A DNA stretch of 6,135 nt from Promethearchaeota archaeon (lineage in GTDB: Archaea > Asgardarchaeota > Lokiarchaeia > Sigyniarchaeales > SOKP01), in contig JAEORV010000111.1 in assembly GCA_016840695.1 (NCBI GenBank), positions 1-6,135 on the forward strand, read 5' to 3'. The position numbers were made by a program, and so were the translations under genes. The notes beneath the pieces were generated by a model. It was given only the letters and a program-made list of their open reading frames with translations. It was not told the DNA's origin and did not search any database. Shown here one piece after another: positions 1 to 5,868 of this stretch (position 1 is the first letter of the stretch; every line of letters starts with the position of its first letter).

Positions 1-2
1 TA

Positions 3-776
3 AATGCTGTACACGATTCCCTTACCAATCCGAAAGTGGTGAAGATATGTATTACTCTCTTTTTCATTGTATGGATTCCTTCGTTAATTTTTGGATATAT
101 TTTTGCAAATGTATTCGATCCATTAAGTTCAATGCCGGATGGGGGTTATGATATAATCCGTAATATGATCAGCGACCTTGGATCTCTTAGATTTACACCC
201 ATGCCGAAATGGTTGGATGATGCTGCCATGTTTTCCTCGATCGTGATGATTCCTGGTATATTTTACCTAAAGAAATCCATATCAACAGCGGCTCAACTAA
301 AAGAAGAGAAATTACCAAACAAGATCGTAAAGATTATCTTGAGTAATTTTGCGCTTCTCTTTGGACTCGCAGCAATAGTGGGATTTTTTGGAATAGGATT
401 TTTTTCTGAAGATTTGGGTAACGCTGTGGATAGTATAGGATTAGATCTAACAGGAATAGGCTCACACTTCTTTTTCTCCATATTAGTATTTGGAAGTTTA
501 TGTATCGCAGGTTTATTTATTGGTGGATTCATGATACTCTTTCCAAAAACAATAAAAGAAAAATTCGGATTAGAGAAAATTCACTGGGCAGTCCTTGTAA
601 TATTCGGATTGATAATGATGATTTGGCCACCCATACACGCTTTTGCGTTCCTTTCGAATCTGGCACCAAGTAGAGCATTTCATGAATGGTTCATGTTGTT
701 TTCAATATTAACCTGGGTTTACCCGACTTTTTATATCCTTAGAAAGCTTGCTAAGAAGGAATTAGCATCAAGATGA
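3..776 (+). CDS. DUF998-like six-helix membrane protein, copy 1 (5' end outside window)
   Basis: Integral membrane protein of unknown function. The reading frame is open from the first base of the window, so the gene starts upstream. The GTG at 36 is the first start-type codon in view but is not the true start: the codons before it read LTNPK and continue into VVKIC, matching LVNPKVVRLC at residues 18-27 of the paralogue at 1899-2741. Roughly 15-20 N-terminal residues are therefore missing. Hydrophobic stretches suggest six transmembrane helices. The motif GGYDIIRNMISDLGS after helix 1 resembles the GYD-R-IS-LG pattern I associate with DUF998. Further family marks shared with the paralogues are LDDAA before helix 2, GFFGIGFFSED ending helix 3, a His opening helix 4, and EW at the start of helix 6. 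The C-terminal tail is basic (KLAKKELASR). The gene is convergent with the deacetylase gene and followed by a T-tract. Membrane location is firm; the DUF998 name is from memory of the motif, and no substrate or reaction can be given. Confidence 0.85.
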   Translation, partial: NAVHDSLTNPKVVKICITLFFIVWIPSLIFGYIFANVFDPLSSMPDGGYDIIRNMISDLGSLRFTPMPKWLDDAAMFSSIVMIPGIFYLKKSISTAAQLKEEKLPNKIVKIILSNFALLFGLAAIVGFFGIGFFSEDLGNAVDSIGLDLTGIGSHFFFSILVFGSLCIAGLFIGGFMILFPKTIKEKFGLEKIHWAVLVIFGLIMMIWPPIHAFAFLSNLAPSRAFHEWFMLFSILTWVYPTFYILRKLAKKELASR

Positions 777-790
777 GCTGAAACTTTATA

Positions 791-808
791 CTTTTCTTTT
801 TTTTTATT
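791..808 (+). terminator. T-tract terminator after DUF998-like copy 1
   Basis: A pyrimidine run with nine consecutive T residues, plus T-rich flanks, starts about 15 bases after the copy 1 stop codon. There is no GC-rich hairpin, which fits archaeal T-tract (poly-U) termination. It faces copy 1 only; on the opposite strand it reads as poly-A and would not serve the convergent deacetylase gene. Confidence 0.6.
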
Positions 809-819
809 GATTTATAACC

Positions 820-1704
820 TTATATAACCTCACGAAGTTCCCTGTATCCAATGATCTTTAAATCGTTGTTTTCCGCGCATTCTTTTAACTTCTGATTGGT
901 AAATGCCTCGTAATCCTGATTTCTTGCACTCGCAGTTTCAGGGACAATTGCATTTAATTCTGGACTCATCTTTGCTGGATGAAATAGAAAATGTGTTAGT
1001 CCAGGTTTAATTTCTGCAAACCGCTTGCAATAATAATCAACTTTATCGGGTTGTTCGTTCATGGTATCTAAGATAACATAGTCTAATAGTGGAACGCCAT
1101 TTTCCACTAATTTTGAGAACATCTGTAAATAAAAATCTGCTTGTTCCTCTAATCCAATTAAGACTAGATCCTCTCTTGTAATCCGTGGCAGGAACGCAGG
1201 GATTTTAAATTCTCGAGACATCTTTAAATAAAGAGGTATAAATTTGGGATCTAACACGGAACCCATATGTGCATCGATATGGGTAACATCTACTCCACAA
1301 TCTAAAGCGGTTTGAATTTGTACTCGCATTTCAGCTTCAGCAGCTCTTGGCTTTACATTTTTTACTGCTTCTTCCATGGTGCGCCAAAGCCCTCTATCTT
1401 TATCTAATAAGCCGGTTTTTGGATCAACGCTACTCAAGGCTCGCCACCTGTAGAGCTGATATTCACACGTGAGAGTTAAATGCACGCCAACATCATATTT
1501 TGGATTTTTCTTGCATATCTCTGCAGCTTCCAAAAGCCACGGGGCGGGAACGATAATCGATCCACAACTGGCAACTCCAAGATCTAAACATTCAAACGCA
1601 GCTATATTTGCTGAGTGTGAAAAACCAATGTCGTCGATATGGAAAATTACCACTTTATCCGTGGCTTCAAAACCAAGTTTTTCAATTAAGGATTGATTGC
1701 TCAT
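820..1704 (-). CDS. ChbG/HpnK (YdjC-like) carbohydrate deacetylase
   Basis: Predicted metal-dependent deacetylase that removes acetyl groups from N-acetylated sugars; 294 residues, cytoplasmic, with no signal peptide or membrane helix. The N-terminal motif FHIDDIGFSHS (residues 21-31) carries the Asp pair, D24 and D25. GVHLTLT supplies H75 and THIDAHMG supplies H142 and H146, which together with an Asp would form the divalent-metal site. The HPA motif (242-244) near the C-terminus is also typical. The 17 residues before the first motif (including EKLGF) and the stretch ending CEYQLYRW (80-87) match, from memory, a subfamily often annotated as polysaccharide deacetylase, in which His replaces the Asn of the classic NADDFG motif. 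This supports the ATG at 1704. There is no Shine-Dalgarno site. The gene stands alone: convergent with copy 1 and divergent from copy 2, with its own TATA-like box. All catalytic residues appear present. The sugar substrate cannot be told, and no chitin or diacetylchitobiose genes lie nearby. Confidence 0.9.
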   Translation of the reverse strand: MSNQSLIEKLGFEATDKVVIFHIDDIGFSHSANIAAFECLDLGVASCGSIIVPAPWLLEAAEICKKNPKYDVGVHLTLTCEYQLYRWRALSSVDPKTGLLDKDRGLWRTMEEAVKNVKPRAAEAEMRVQIQTALDCGVDVTHIDAHMGSVLDPKFIPLYLKMSREFKIPAFLPRITREDLVLIGLEEQADFYLQMFSKLVENGVPLLDYVILDTMNEQPDKVDYYCKRFAEIKPGLTHFLFHPAKMSPELNAIVPETASARNQDYEAFTNQKLKECAENNDLKIIGYRELREVI

Positions 1705-1735
1705 TTTAAATCGCTTAAAAATTTATTATAACCTA

Positions 1736-1750
1736 TTAAATATACATTTT
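1736..1750 (-). promoter_or_regulatory. Putative TATA box and purine-rich BRE for the deacetylase gene
   Basis: Read on the minus strand, this stretch is GAAAAT-like followed by GTATATTTAA, an archaeal BRE/TATA arrangement centred about 36 bases before the ATG at 1704. Transcription would start around 1713, giving a leader of roughly 10 bases, in line with the absence of a Shine-Dalgarno site. The whole region is very AT-rich, so chance matches are common. Confidence 0.35.
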
Positions 1751-1856
1751 CTTTTATTTGTTTTTTATTTCAAGAAAATTAATGAAATTGAAATGATATT
1801 AATCTCTTTATTAACGGCATTTAGAAGCTTTATTAAGGAGTACAACTAAATAATAT

Positions 1857-1866
1857 CATTATATCT
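1857..1866 (+). promoter_or_regulatory. Putative TATA box for DUF998-like copy 2
   Basis: The sequence CATTATATCT is centred about 38 bases before the ATG at 1899, so transcription would begin roughly 10 bases before the start codon. A weak GTGA match to the archaeal Shine-Dalgarno sequence lies at about 1888-1891, followed by a run of A residues up to the ATG. An alternative TATA-like box, CTAAATAA, lies some ten bases upstream. Low confidence because of the AT richness. Confidence 0.3.
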
Positions 1867-1898
1867 TCTTACAAAATAATATCTAAAGTGAAAAAAAA

Positions 1899-2741
1899 AT
1901 GACACTAAAAGAAAAACTGGAAGTTCAAAGAAAGAAGACCTACGAGTTTCTCGTAAATCCAAAGGTTGTACGGCTTTGTATTAAAGGAGCTCTTATAATT
2001 TTCGTTCCATCGCTAATTATAGGAGCTATAATAGCATCGTTACTTGATCCTGCAGGAATTTGGATGGCTTCTGCGATATGGAATCAAGTTGGAATGACTG
2101 AATTACCAGTAGATCAAGCAGGTTATAGCATCTTCACGGATTATATTAGCAACCTAGGTTCCTTGAATTATAGTCCGATACCGTTCTTTCTTGACGATGC
2201 TGCATTGATAACCAGTCTGCTCTTAGTACCTGTATCGTTTTATTTGAAAAAGCGATTTTGCACGATATATGATCAACAAGAAACGCCAGGAAAGCTAGGG
2301 AAGAATCTAAGCAATCTTGCTTTGATATTTATGATACTTGGAATGATAGGTTTCTTTGGAATTGGATTCTTTAGCGAGGATATAGCAGATTCCTTGGAAT
2401 ATGCCACAGGGGGCCTTGCGATGGTTGGTATCTTAGATTTACACGAATTTTTTTCAATGGTTGTCTTTCTAAACCTCATTATTGCAGGGATTTTCCTTGG
2501 AGTGATTGGACTCAAATATGCTTCAATGATTCCAAAGGTCTTCGACTTAAATGTTTCTAAGACAATAATCATTATTGTAGCAATTGAGATGATAATTTTT
2601 CCTTTTCCAATGATGGTGGCAACAGTGATTACCCAATGGCCCTTCTTTGAATGGATGATGCTATTTGCGGTATTCGGGTGGATTATTCCGCTTGGAGTGG
2701 CCTTTCTAAAACAGATAAACAAAGAGTTAGGACTTAAATAA
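1899..2741 (+). CDS. DUF998-like six-helix membrane protein, copy 2 (complete)
   Basis: Complete 280-residue integral membrane protein of unknown function and the reference copy for the family here. A charged N-terminus (residues 1-25, rich in Lys, Glu and Arg) leads into helix 1 (about 26-48). The conserved AGY (74-76), ISNLGS (83-88) and LDDAA (98-102) follow. Helices 2 to 6 lie at about 102-118, 138-158, 182-206, 221-245 and 251-271. GFFGIGFFSED ends helix 3, H182 opens helix 4, and E251-W252 opens helix 6. Between helix 1 and the AGY motif it carries about 20 more residues (around 52-72, with two Trp) than copy 1. The ATG is chosen because no in-frame start lies just upstream and the leader ends in a plausible promoter; the copy 1 frame also continues upstream of NPKVV, so an N-terminal extension belongs to the family. 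It is probably transcribed alone, since a T-tract follows. DUF998 membership is a motif-based inference; enzyme, transporter and sensor roles all remain open. Confidence 0.88.
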   Translation: MTLKEKLEVQRKKTYEFLVNPKVVRLCIKGALIIFVPSLIIGAIIASLLDPAGIWMASAIWNQVGMTELPVDQAGYSIFTDYISNLGSLNYSPIPFFLDDAALITSLLLVPVSFYLKKRFCTIYDQQETPGKLGKNLSNLALIFMILGMIGFFGIGFFSEDIADSLEYATGGLAMVGILDLHEFFSMVVFLNLIIAGIFLGVIGLKYASMIPKVFDLNVSKTIIIIVAIEMIIFPFPMMVATVITQWPFFEWMMLFAVFGWIIPLGVAFLKQINKELGLK

Positions 2742-2758
2742 TCAAAACAAATTCCAAC

Positions 2759-2777
2759 TTTTTTCTATTTTTTTCTT
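2759..2777 (+). terminator. T-tract terminator after DUF998-like copy 2
   Basis: Two T runs of six and seven, separated by C-T-A, begin about 18 bases after the copy 2 stop codon, with no hairpin. This fits archaeal T-tract termination and suggests that gatA is transcribed from its own promoter rather than by read-through. A shorter run of six T residues follows at about 2802-2807. Confidence 0.55.
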
Positions 2778-2844
2778 CTCACATTTTATTATTAAACAAA
2801 ATTTTTTAGAAAGCATTACCTCTTGAGAGTATACATGTTTCACC

Positions 2845-2855
2845 AATTATTTAAT
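2845..2855 (+). promoter_or_regulatory. Putative TATA box for the gatAB operon
   Basis: AATTATTTAAT is centred about 35 bases before the gatA ATG, which places the start of transcription within about ten bases of the codon. No Shine-Dalgarno sequence precedes gatA, as expected for a leaderless or short-leader archaeal transcript. The match is AT-rich and its support is mainly its position. Confidence 0.4.
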
Positions 2856-2884
2856 GAAATAGTCATGCTTTTGGTTTAATTCTC

Positions 2885-4363
2885 ATGAAAACTTTTAAAC
2901 TAATGGGACACGAGATAATCGAGAAGATTAAGGAGAGAGAAATAAAGATCGAGGAGATAATTCAATTATATCTCGAGAGAATTGAGAAAACAGATAAACT
3001 ATTGCATTCATATACACATCTATCTAAAGAAAGCGCTTTGGAAAAAGCAAGGTCATTTGATCGCGCATTAAATGAGGGTAAATCAATTGGAAAGCTCTAT
3101 GGATCACCATTAAGCATTAAAGGGTGTATATGTGTAAAAGATAGTCCAACTACTTGTGGTTCTAAAATACTCGAAGGATATCGTCCACCTTATAATGCAA
3201 CTGTGCTGGAGCGATTAGTGGAAAAAGAGGGGGCGATCTGCATTGGTCGCACTAATATGGACGAGTTTGCCATGGGGGGATCCACGGAAAACAGTTGTTA
3301 TGGGCCTACTAAGAATCCCTGGGATTTAGAATGCGTTCCTGGAGGTTCTAGCGGGGGTTCTGGTGCGTGTATTGCGGCAGGCCAATCTATATTTGCTTTG
3401 GGTAGCGATACGGGTGGGAGTGTCAGGAGTCCAGCCGCATATTGTGGAATTGTTGGATTAAAGCCCACCTATGGTCGCGTTTCGAGATATGGGTTGGTAT
3501 CTTATGCAAATTCTTTAGAGCAGATTGGTCCCATGGCAAGATGCGTAAGAGATTGTGCGTTATTACTCGAGATTATGGCAGGATACGACGAGTTAGATTC
3601 GACCACGGTTAATGAAAAAGTAGATGCGTATACAGAAAGCCTTAACAACTCGATTGAGAACAAAGTACTTGGCGTGCCTAAAGAATTTTTTGGTGAAGGT
3701 ATTAATAATGAAGTGAAGGACTCAGTAAACAAGTCAATCGATATTTTACAAGGACTGGGAGCAAAAACTATTGAAGTTTCGTTTCCACATCTTGAATACA
3801 CTATTCCAACCTACTATTTAATTGCCATGAGCGAAGCAAGTTCTAATTTAGCAAGATTTGACGGGTTAAGATATGGCAAGATGAGCGAAAATCTAACTGG
3901 CGACGTTTTTGAAGTGTTTAGCCGGACTCGAGGCGAAAAATTCGGCGCCGAAGTTAGGAGAAGGATAATGTTAGGCTCTTACGCTTTATCTGCGGGATAC
4001 TATGACATGTTCTACATTAAAGCGCTAAAAGTGAGAACACTAATAAAGAACGATTTTCAAGAAGCATATAAAAAATGCGACGCAATCGTCTGCCCAACAA
4101 TGCCCACAACGGCGTTCAAAATTGGTGAATTAGTGGACGATCCCTTACAAATGTACATGATGGACGTGCTTACTTGTCCTGTAAATCTAGCGGGTTTAAC
4201 CGCTTTATCGATTCCTTGTGGATTTGATGGAAATGGATTACCTATTGGATTTCAAATAATTGGTAATTATTTTGACGAGAAAGGTATTCTAAACATTGGA
4301 TACTTGCTCGAACAGGAACTTCAAATATACAAAAAAATCGCACCATTGAATGAGGGGAATTAA
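2885..4363 (+). CDS. gatA: Glutamyl-tRNA(Gln)/aspartyl-tRNA(Asn) amidotransferase subunit A
   Basis: Glutaminase subunit of the GatCAB complex. It hydrolyses glutamine and channels ammonia to GatB for amidation of misacylated Glu-tRNA(Gln) or Asp-tRNA(Asn) in the cytoplasm. At 492 residues it has normal GatA length. The amidase-signature catalytic triad is visible: K79 in SPLSIK, cis-Ser S155 in PGGSSGGSG, and nucleophile S179 in GSDTGGSVRSPAA. Other GatA hallmarks are GRTNMDEFAMGGSTENS (121-137), GLKPTYGRVSRYGL (191-204), the RRRIMLG-YALS-GYYD stretch that in GatA carries the glutamine-binding Arg, and DAIVCPTMPTTAFKIGE near the C-terminus. Two unusual points: the residue after catalytic K79 is Gly, where most GatA proteins have Asp, and the N-terminal 190 residues contain eight Cys (C81, C83, C91, C119, C138, C150, C162, C187). 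The gene is first in an operon, with gatB two bases behind its stop codon. The ATG fits the usual GatA N-terminus (L-HEI-EKI pattern). Confidence 0.97.
   Translation: MKTFKLMGHEIIEKIKEREIKIEEIIQLYLERIEKTDKLLHSYTHLSKESALEKARSFDRALNEGKSIGKLYGSPLSIKGCICVKDSPTTCGSKILEGYRPPYNATVLERLVEKEGAICIGRTNMDEFAMGGSTENSCYGPTKNPWDLECVPGGSSGGSGACIAAGQSIFALGSDTGGSVRSPAAYCGIVGLKPTYGRVSRYGLVSYANSLEQIGPMARCVRDCALLLEIMAGYDELDSTTVNEKVDAYTESLNNSIENKVLGVPKEFFGEGINNEVKDSVNKSIDILQGLGAKTIEVSFPHLEYTIPTYYLIAMSEASSNLARFDGLRYGKMSENLTGDVFEVFSRTRGEKFGAEVRRRIMLGSYALSAGYYDMFYIKALKVRTLIKNDFQEAYKKCDAIVCPTMPTTAFKIGELVDDPLQMYMMDVLTCPVNLAGLTALSIPCGFDGNGLPIGFQIIGNYFDEKGILNIGYLLEQELQIYKKIAPLNEGN
4352..4357 (+). promoter_or_regulatory. 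Shine-Dalgarno site of gatB, inside the gatA 3' end
   Basis: GAGGGG lies eight bases before the gatB ATG at 4366, within the last codons of gatA. It is the only convincing ribosome binding site in the window. It fixes the gatB start and supports translation of gatB from the shared gatAB message. Confidence 0.75.
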
Positions 4364-4365
4364 TC

Positions 4366-5823
4366 ATGCCCAATAATGATGGAGTAATGATCGGATTGGA
4401 AATCCACACTCAATTAACAGCTTTAAAATCAAAGTTATTTTGCAGCTGTAGTAGTGATTATAGAGGTTCAGCTCCAAATACTTTCACATGCCCGACTTGT
4501 TTAGGTCTACCTGGTGCAATGCCAGTCATTAATAAAAAGGCAATTGAATTTGCTACTCGCTTAGCTTTAGCCTTGAAATGCGACATAAATGAAAGGTTCT
4601 TCTTCTTTCGAAAGAACTATTATTACCCAGACCTTCCTCGGGGTTTTCAGATAACTATGTATAATAAGGCGGGAGGAAAAGCATTTGCTGACGGCGGAAT
4701 AGTGCCAATTAGAATTAAAGATAAAGTAAAAGAGATAAAACTTAATAGAATCCATTTAGAAGAAGATCCTGGACGACTCGTTCACGAAGGGAGCATATCC
4801 AAATCACCTTACACGCGAGTAGATTACAATAGGAGCGGTACCACGCTCATTGAGATCGTTTCAGAACCCGACATGAGCTCTCCAGAAGAAGCCCGGGAAT
4901 TTCTCAAGCAATTACTGGCAATCATTCAATACACGGGAATTTGTGACACGAATCTTGAGGGGGCCTTCCGAGTTGATGCTAACATTTCAGTAAAAGGTTA
5001 TGAACGCTCTGAAGTAAAGAATATAAATTCAATCAAAGAAGTCGAGAGTGCCTTGGCATACGAAGAAAAGCGTCAAAAACTTGCTATAAAAGAAGGAAGA
5101 GAATTAATTCAAGAAACAAGACATTGGGACGGTCAAAAGACAATTGGTCTTAGAAACAAAGAATTTGAAGCCGATTATAAATATTTTCCCGAACAAGATT
5201 TAGTCCCCATAGAAATTGATAAGAGTTACATCGAAAAAGTCGAAAAAGAACTCCCCGAAATGCCAAAAGAAAGGAAGGAAAGGTATCAGAAGAAATATCA
5301 ATTATCAGAGTTTGATTCAGAGGTTTTAGTATTAGATAAAACCATCGCTGATTTTTTCGAAGAAGGTATTAAATCTGAAAAGACATTTGGTCCACAAGAA
5401 TACAAGCTTTATTGTAATTGGTTAATGAACGACATTTCTGGTTGGTTAAATGATAATAATAAAAGGATAAACGAGACGAATTTAAAGCCAAAACAAGTAG
5501 TAGAATTAATAAGGTCGATAAAAGAAGGAAAGATCACGGGTAAAATCGCTAAAACCTTTGTTGGTGAGATGATGAAAGGCACAGCAATCTCAGAGATAAT
5601 AAAGAAATCAGGGAAAGAAGCAATCTCAGATATAACTGTCCTTGAAGATATATGTAAACAAGTAATAGAGGAAAATCCTAAAATTGTTGAGGATTGTCGC
5701 AAAAAACCTAAAGCTAAACAAGGATTAGTTGGAAAGGTAATGGCAAAAACGAAAGGTCAAGCAGATCCAAAAATAACGAGGGAAATCTTAGATAAACTGC
5801 TAAAAGAACTTGGGATTAATTAG
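4366..5823 (+). CDS. gatB: Glutamyl-tRNA(Gln)/aspartyl-tRNA(Asn) amidotransferase subunit B
   Basis: tRNA-binding and kinase-like subunit that phosphorylates the misacylated Glu or Asp with ATP and amidates it with ammonia from GatA; 485 residues, normal length. The cradle domain starts with IGLEIHTQL (E12, H14). A Zn-type CXC-X13-CXXC cluster follows (C26, C28, C42, C45). The signature RKNYYYPDLPRGFQ spans 82-95, and HLEEDPGR (130-137) carries the acidic residues likely to bind magnesium. VDYNRSGT-LIEIVSEPD, EVKNINS, and ADYKYFPEQDL (269-279) complete the catalytic domain. The rest is a helical linker and a YqeY-like tail ending with GLVGKVMAKTKGQADP. The YFPE-DL form and the absence of an AspRS-like insertion make this GatB rather than the archaeal GatE. 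The loop containing EGAFRVDANIS is shorter than in bacterial GatB, and ETRHWD replaces the bacterial ETRLWD form, which points to archaea. It follows gatA by two bases with a good Shine-Dalgarno site; no T-tract follows its stop codon. Confidence 0.97.
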   Translation: MPNNDGVMIGLEIHTQLTALKSKLFCSCSSDYRGSAPNTFTCPTCLGLPGAMPVINKKAIEFATRLALALKCDINERFFFFRKNYYYPDLPRGFQITMYNKAGGKAFADGGIVPIRIKDKVKEIKLNRIHLEEDPGRLVHEGSISKSPYTRVDYNRSGTTLIEIVSEPDMSSPEEAREFLKQLLAIIQYTGICDTNLEGAFRVDANISVKGYERSEVKNINSIKEVESALAYEEKRQKLAIKEGRELIQETRHWDGQKTIGLRNKEFEADYKYFPEQDLVPIEIDKSYIEKVEKELPEMPKERKERYQKKYQLSEFDSEVLVLDKTIADFFEEGIKSEKTFGPQEYKLYCNWLMNDISGWLNDNNKRINETNLKPKQVVELIRSIKEGKITGKIAKTFVGEMMKGTAISEIIKKSGKEAISDITVLEDICKQVIEENPKIVEDCRKKPKAKQGLVGKVMAKTKGQADPKITREILDKLLKELGIN

Positions 5824-5842
5824 ATCCAACTAAGATATATAA

Positions 5843-5858
5843 GAGAAAAAAGAAAAAG
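5843..5858 (-). terminator. T-tract terminator after DUF998-like copy 3
   Basis: On the minus strand this reads as a T-rich run (CTTTTTCTTTTTTCT) starting about 12 bases after the copy 3 stop codon, with no hairpin. It matches archaeal T-tract termination for the minus-strand gene. On the plus strand it is A-rich and cannot serve gatB. Confidence 0.5.
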
Positions 5859-5868
5859 TTCCATTAGC

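Noticed and set aside
293..532. 79-residue minus-strand open frame inside copy 1.
   Set aside because: Lies opposite conserved helices 3 and 4 of the real gene and has no independent support.
1835..1840. AAGGAG, a Shine-Dalgarno-like sequence upstream of copy 2.
   Set aside because: No start codon follows within 5-12 bases and no open frame of useful length begins there; it lies upstream of the likely transcription start.
1792..1860. Exact 10-base inverted repeat (AATGATATTA at 1792-1801, TAATATCATT at 1851-1860) in the divergent promoter region, a possible operator.
   Set aside because: The sequence is almost pure A/T and the arms are 49 bases apart. A rough count suggests one such match is near chance in a region of this length and composition.
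2273..2722. 149-residue open frame on the minus strand opposite copy 2.
   Set aside because: It lies wholly antisense to a clearly homologous membrane-protein gene, shows no domain signature, and is explained by the codon pattern of the real gene.
2742..2884. Possible small gene such as gatC, or a structured RNA, ahead of gatA.
   Set aside because: Only 143 bases, AT-rich, with no usable open frame and no GC-rich stems; a T-tract and a promoter account for what can be seen.
3502..3801. 99-residue minus-strand open frame inside gatA.
   Set aside because: Antisense to a highly conserved gatA region, with no start signals and no recognisable motif.
5409..5702. 97-residue minus-strand open frame inside gatB.
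   Set aside because: Antisense shadow of the gatB helical tail; it has no promoter or ribosome binding site of its own.
4366..5823. Possible GatE (archaeal GatDE type) instead of GatB.
   Set aside because: The partner gene is an amidase-signature GatA rather than an asparaginase-like GatD, the length is 485 residues with no AspRS-like insertion, and the YFPE-DL motif is of GatB type.
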